The notes below the pieces were generated by a model that did not search any database, had not been told where the DNA came from, and saw only the letters and a list, made by a program, of their open reading frames with translations. From an uncultured Clostridia bacterium (GTDB taxonomy: Bacteria > Bacillota_A > Clostridia > Oscillospirales > Oscillospiraceae): a DNA stretch of 6,251 bases. A program made the translations under genes and the position numbers. Of this stretch, positions 4,440 to 6,251 are shown one piece after another. Position 1 is the first letter of the stretch. Each line of letters begins with the position of its first letter. The DNA is taken from assembly GCA_946405325.1 (NCBI GenBank), contig CAMJGU010000058.1, forward strand, positions 1 to 6,251, in the 5' to 3' direction.

Positions 4440-6251
4440 CGCACGCCCTCCCGAGGAAACAGTTCGCGCCGCAGCCGTTGCACTGGGTTCTGCAATCCGG
4501 CGTGGTGACGCCCTCGTAGCAGCGGTCGTGCTCGCGCATGAGGTACGCGTCCGTCACGCCCGCGTCGATGTGCGCCCACGGCATGACCTCGCCGTGCTCG
4601 CGGCGGCGATTGGCGTAGAAATGTGGGTCAAGCCCGCACTCGGCGAACGCCTCCAGCCAGCGCTCGAGCGAGAAATAGTCCTCCCACGCGTCGAGCTTCG
4701 CGCCCCTGCGGTGCGCGGCCTCCAACACGGCGCACAGCCGCCGGTCGCCGCGCGAGATCACCGCCTCCATGAAGCTCGTCGGCGACGGGTGCCAGTTGTA
4801 GGTCACGGTTTTCGTGTTGATGCGCTCGCGCAGCAGCGCCACGCGGCGCTCGTATTCCTCGATGGAGATTTGCGGCTCCCACTGGAACGCCGTGTGGGGC
4901 TTCGGCACGAACCACGACGTCGACACCGTGATGCGCACGCCGCGGTTTTTGTTGCTCGCGCTCTCGCGCCACGCGTGCATGACGTGGGCGGCGACGTCCG
5001 CGATGCCCGCCACGTCCTCGTCCGTCTCGGTGGGCAGCCCCAGCATGAAGTAGAGCTTCACCGCGCTGTACCCGCCCGCGAACGCGCGGCGGCAGGATTC
5101 CAGCAGATCCTCCTCGGTGAGGTTTTTGTTGATCGCGTCGCGCAGTCGCTGCGTCCCCGCCTCGGGCGCAAACGTGAGTCCGGTCTTGCGACCCTTTTGC
5201 AGCCGCTCCATCAGCGCCATGGAGAAGTTGTCCGCGCGCAGGCTCGGCAGTGAGAGATTCAAATGCTTCTGCTCGCAGAACGGCTCCAAGTCGTCGCACA
5301 GCTCGACGAGCGGGCGGTAGTCCGAGGTCGAGAGCGAGGAGAGCGTCATCTCCTGATAGCCGGAGTCCTCGATGGCGGCGCGGGCGTACTCCGCGCAGAG
5401 GTCCTTGGAGCGGTTGCGGACGGGCCTGTAAACGTACCCCGCCTGACAGAAGCGGCAGCCGCGGATGCAGCCGCGAAACAGCTCCAATGTAATGCGATCC
5501 TGCACGATCTCGGTGCTCGGCACGATGGTTTTGGCGGGATAGTACGCCTTGTCCATGTCGGTGACGATGCGCTTGCGGATACGCGCGGGCGCGCCGTCGC
5601 GCGGCGTGATGGCGGCGACCGTGCCGTCGTCGTGGTACGTCACGTCGTACAGGCTCGGGACGTACACGCCCTCCAAGTGACAGGCCTTGCACAAAAACGT
5701 GTGCTTGTCCCAGCCCTCGCGCTTTGCCTGACGGTAGAGCTCGATGACCTCGGGAATCTGCTCCTCCCCCTCGCCGAGCAGCGCCAGGTCGATGAAATCC
5801 GCGATGGGCTCGCAGTTGTACATCGCCGTGCCGCCCGCGATGACCAGCGGGGTGAGCGCGGGGCGGTTCTCGCTTCGCAGCGGGACGCGGGCAAGGTCGA
5901 GCATGTTGAGCATGGCAGGAAACGCCATCTCGTAGCCCACGGAGAACGCGATGATATCGAAGTCCCCGATGGGGTCGGAGGATTCCAGCGCGTAGAGCGG
6001 GATATCCGCCTTGCGCATCTCCTCCTCCATGTCGCCCCAGGGGTGGAAGCAGCGCTCGCACCAGACGCCCTCCATGTTGTTCATCACGCCGTACAAAATG
6101 CGCATGCCGAGGTTGGACATGCCGATCTCGTAGGTGTCGGGAAAGCAGAAGGCGACGCGGGTATCGACCCGCGATACGTCCTTCATGACCGCGTTATATT
6201 CCCCGCCGACGTAGCGGGCGGGCTTCTGCACGCGGGGCAGGATTCTCTCTA
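4432..6251 (-). CDS. B12-binding-like radical SAM protein (TIGR03960-type), first residues beyond window edge
   Basis: This is a cytoplasmic iron-sulfur enzyme of unknown reaction; 605 residues are visible. An in-frame GTG at 6231 is probably an internal valine: the frame stays open to the edge and reads ERILPRVQKPARYVGGEYN, a typical family N-terminus, so the true start is a few codons outside. Residue numbers here count from that GTG. The N-terminal part (about 20-210) resembles the cobalamin-binding-like domain of B12-type radical SAM proteins, with FPDTYEIGMSNLGMRILYG (30-48), FSVGYEM (96-102) and IAGGTAMYNCEPIADFID (131-148), but I see no DxHxxG cobalamin-ligand motif. The radical SAM core has RGCIRGCRFCQAGY (253-266) with the CX3CX2C cysteines C255, C259 and C262, then FAPEAGTQRLRDAINKN (354-370) and KLYFMLGLPTETDED (392-406). 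A C-terminal cluster (C580, C584, C587, C591, C597) could bind another cluster or metal. It overlaps the DUF2344 gene by 8 nt. Confidence 0.93.
   Translation of the reverse strand, partial: ERILPRVQKPARYVGGEYNAVMKDVSRVDTRVAFCFPDTYEIGMSNLGMRILYGVMNNMEGVWCERCFHPWGDMEEEMRKADIPLYALESSDPIGDFDIIAFSVGYEMAFPAMLNMLDLARVPLRSENRPALTPLVIAGGTAMYNCEPIADFIDLALLGEGEEQIPEVIELYRQAKREGWDKHTFLCKACHLEGVYVPSLYDVTYHDDGTVAAITPRDGAPARIRKRIVTDMDKAYYPAKTIVPSTEIVQDRITLELFRGCIRGCRFCQAGYVYRPVRNRSKDLCAEYARAAIEDSGYQEMTLSSLSTSDYRPLVELCDDLEPFCEQKHLNLSLPSLRADNFSMALMERLQKGRKTGLTFAPEAGTQRLRDAINKNLTEEDLLESCRRAFAGGYSAVKLYFMLGLPTETDEDVAGIADVAAHVMHAWRESASNKNRGVRITVSTSWFVPKPHTAFQWEPQISIEEYERRVALLRERINTKTVTYNWHPSPTSFMEAVISRGDRRLCAVLEAAHRRGAKLDAWEDYFSLERWLEAFAECGLDPHFYANRRREHGEVMPWAHIDAGVTDAYLMREHDRCYEGVTTPDCRTQCNGCGANCFLGRACDG

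Noticed and set aside
4411..5253. Plus-strand open frame of 280 codons antisense to the radical SAM gene
   Set aside because: Arg/Val/Ala-rich shadow frame with no domain or plausible start; the opposite strand encodes a clear radical SAM protein.
4628..6061. Minus-strand open frame of 477 codons in another phase of the radical SAM gene
   Set aside because: Out-of-frame translation of the real gene; highly Arg/Gly/Ala-rich and without cysteine motifs.

Overview
All five protein genes in this window lie on the minus strand, so the window reads right to left biologically. Coding regions are GC-rich. Start codons are ATG, GTG and TTG with clear Shine-Dalgarno sites, and neighbouring genes overlap by a few bases. 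The gene content (paired B12-binding-like radical SAM protein and DUF2344 protein, ddl-murF, ABC-F ATPase) suggests a GC-rich member of the Clostridia, probably an Oscillospiraceae/Ruminococcaceae-type gut anaerobe. That placement is inference from protein style and gene content; no marker RNA is present.

Region 1 (6251-3777, minus): a radical SAM protein of the TIGR03960 type, missing only its first residues at the window edge, overlaps by 8 nt a small DUF2344 protein (TIGR03936 type). The two form a conserved pair of unknown reaction. A strong intrinsic terminator at 3644-3678 ends this transcription unit.

Region 2 (3776-3219): about 560 bp with no credible gene but much structure. In plus-strand order it holds the ddl promoter with two adjacent dyads, a long hairpin (3326-3371), a 33-nt near-perfect inverted repeat closing a domain of about 205 nt (3432-3636), the bidirectional-looking terminator hairpin, and a second long hairpin (3697-3750). 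The second long hairpin shares its loop, in reverse complement, with the first. This looks like an intergenic repeat element or a folded RNA, and it is the least explained part of the window.

Region 3 (3218-1, minus): ddl (D-Ala-D-Ala ligase), murF (UDP-MurNAc-tripeptide:D-Ala-D-Ala ligase) and an ABC-F ATPase cut by the window edge. ddl/murF overlap as GTGA and murF/ABC-F as ATGA, the usual arrangement for translational coupling. Ddl makes the dipeptide that MurF adds to the peptidoglycan precursor, so the first two genes are consecutive steps. The ABC-F protein is expected to act on the ribosome, and its link to wall synthesis is positional only.

I found no CRISPR array, tRNA, rRNA, transposase or phage gene. 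The coding regions look like ordinary core genome, and anything novel most likely sits in the 3219-3776 intergenic region.
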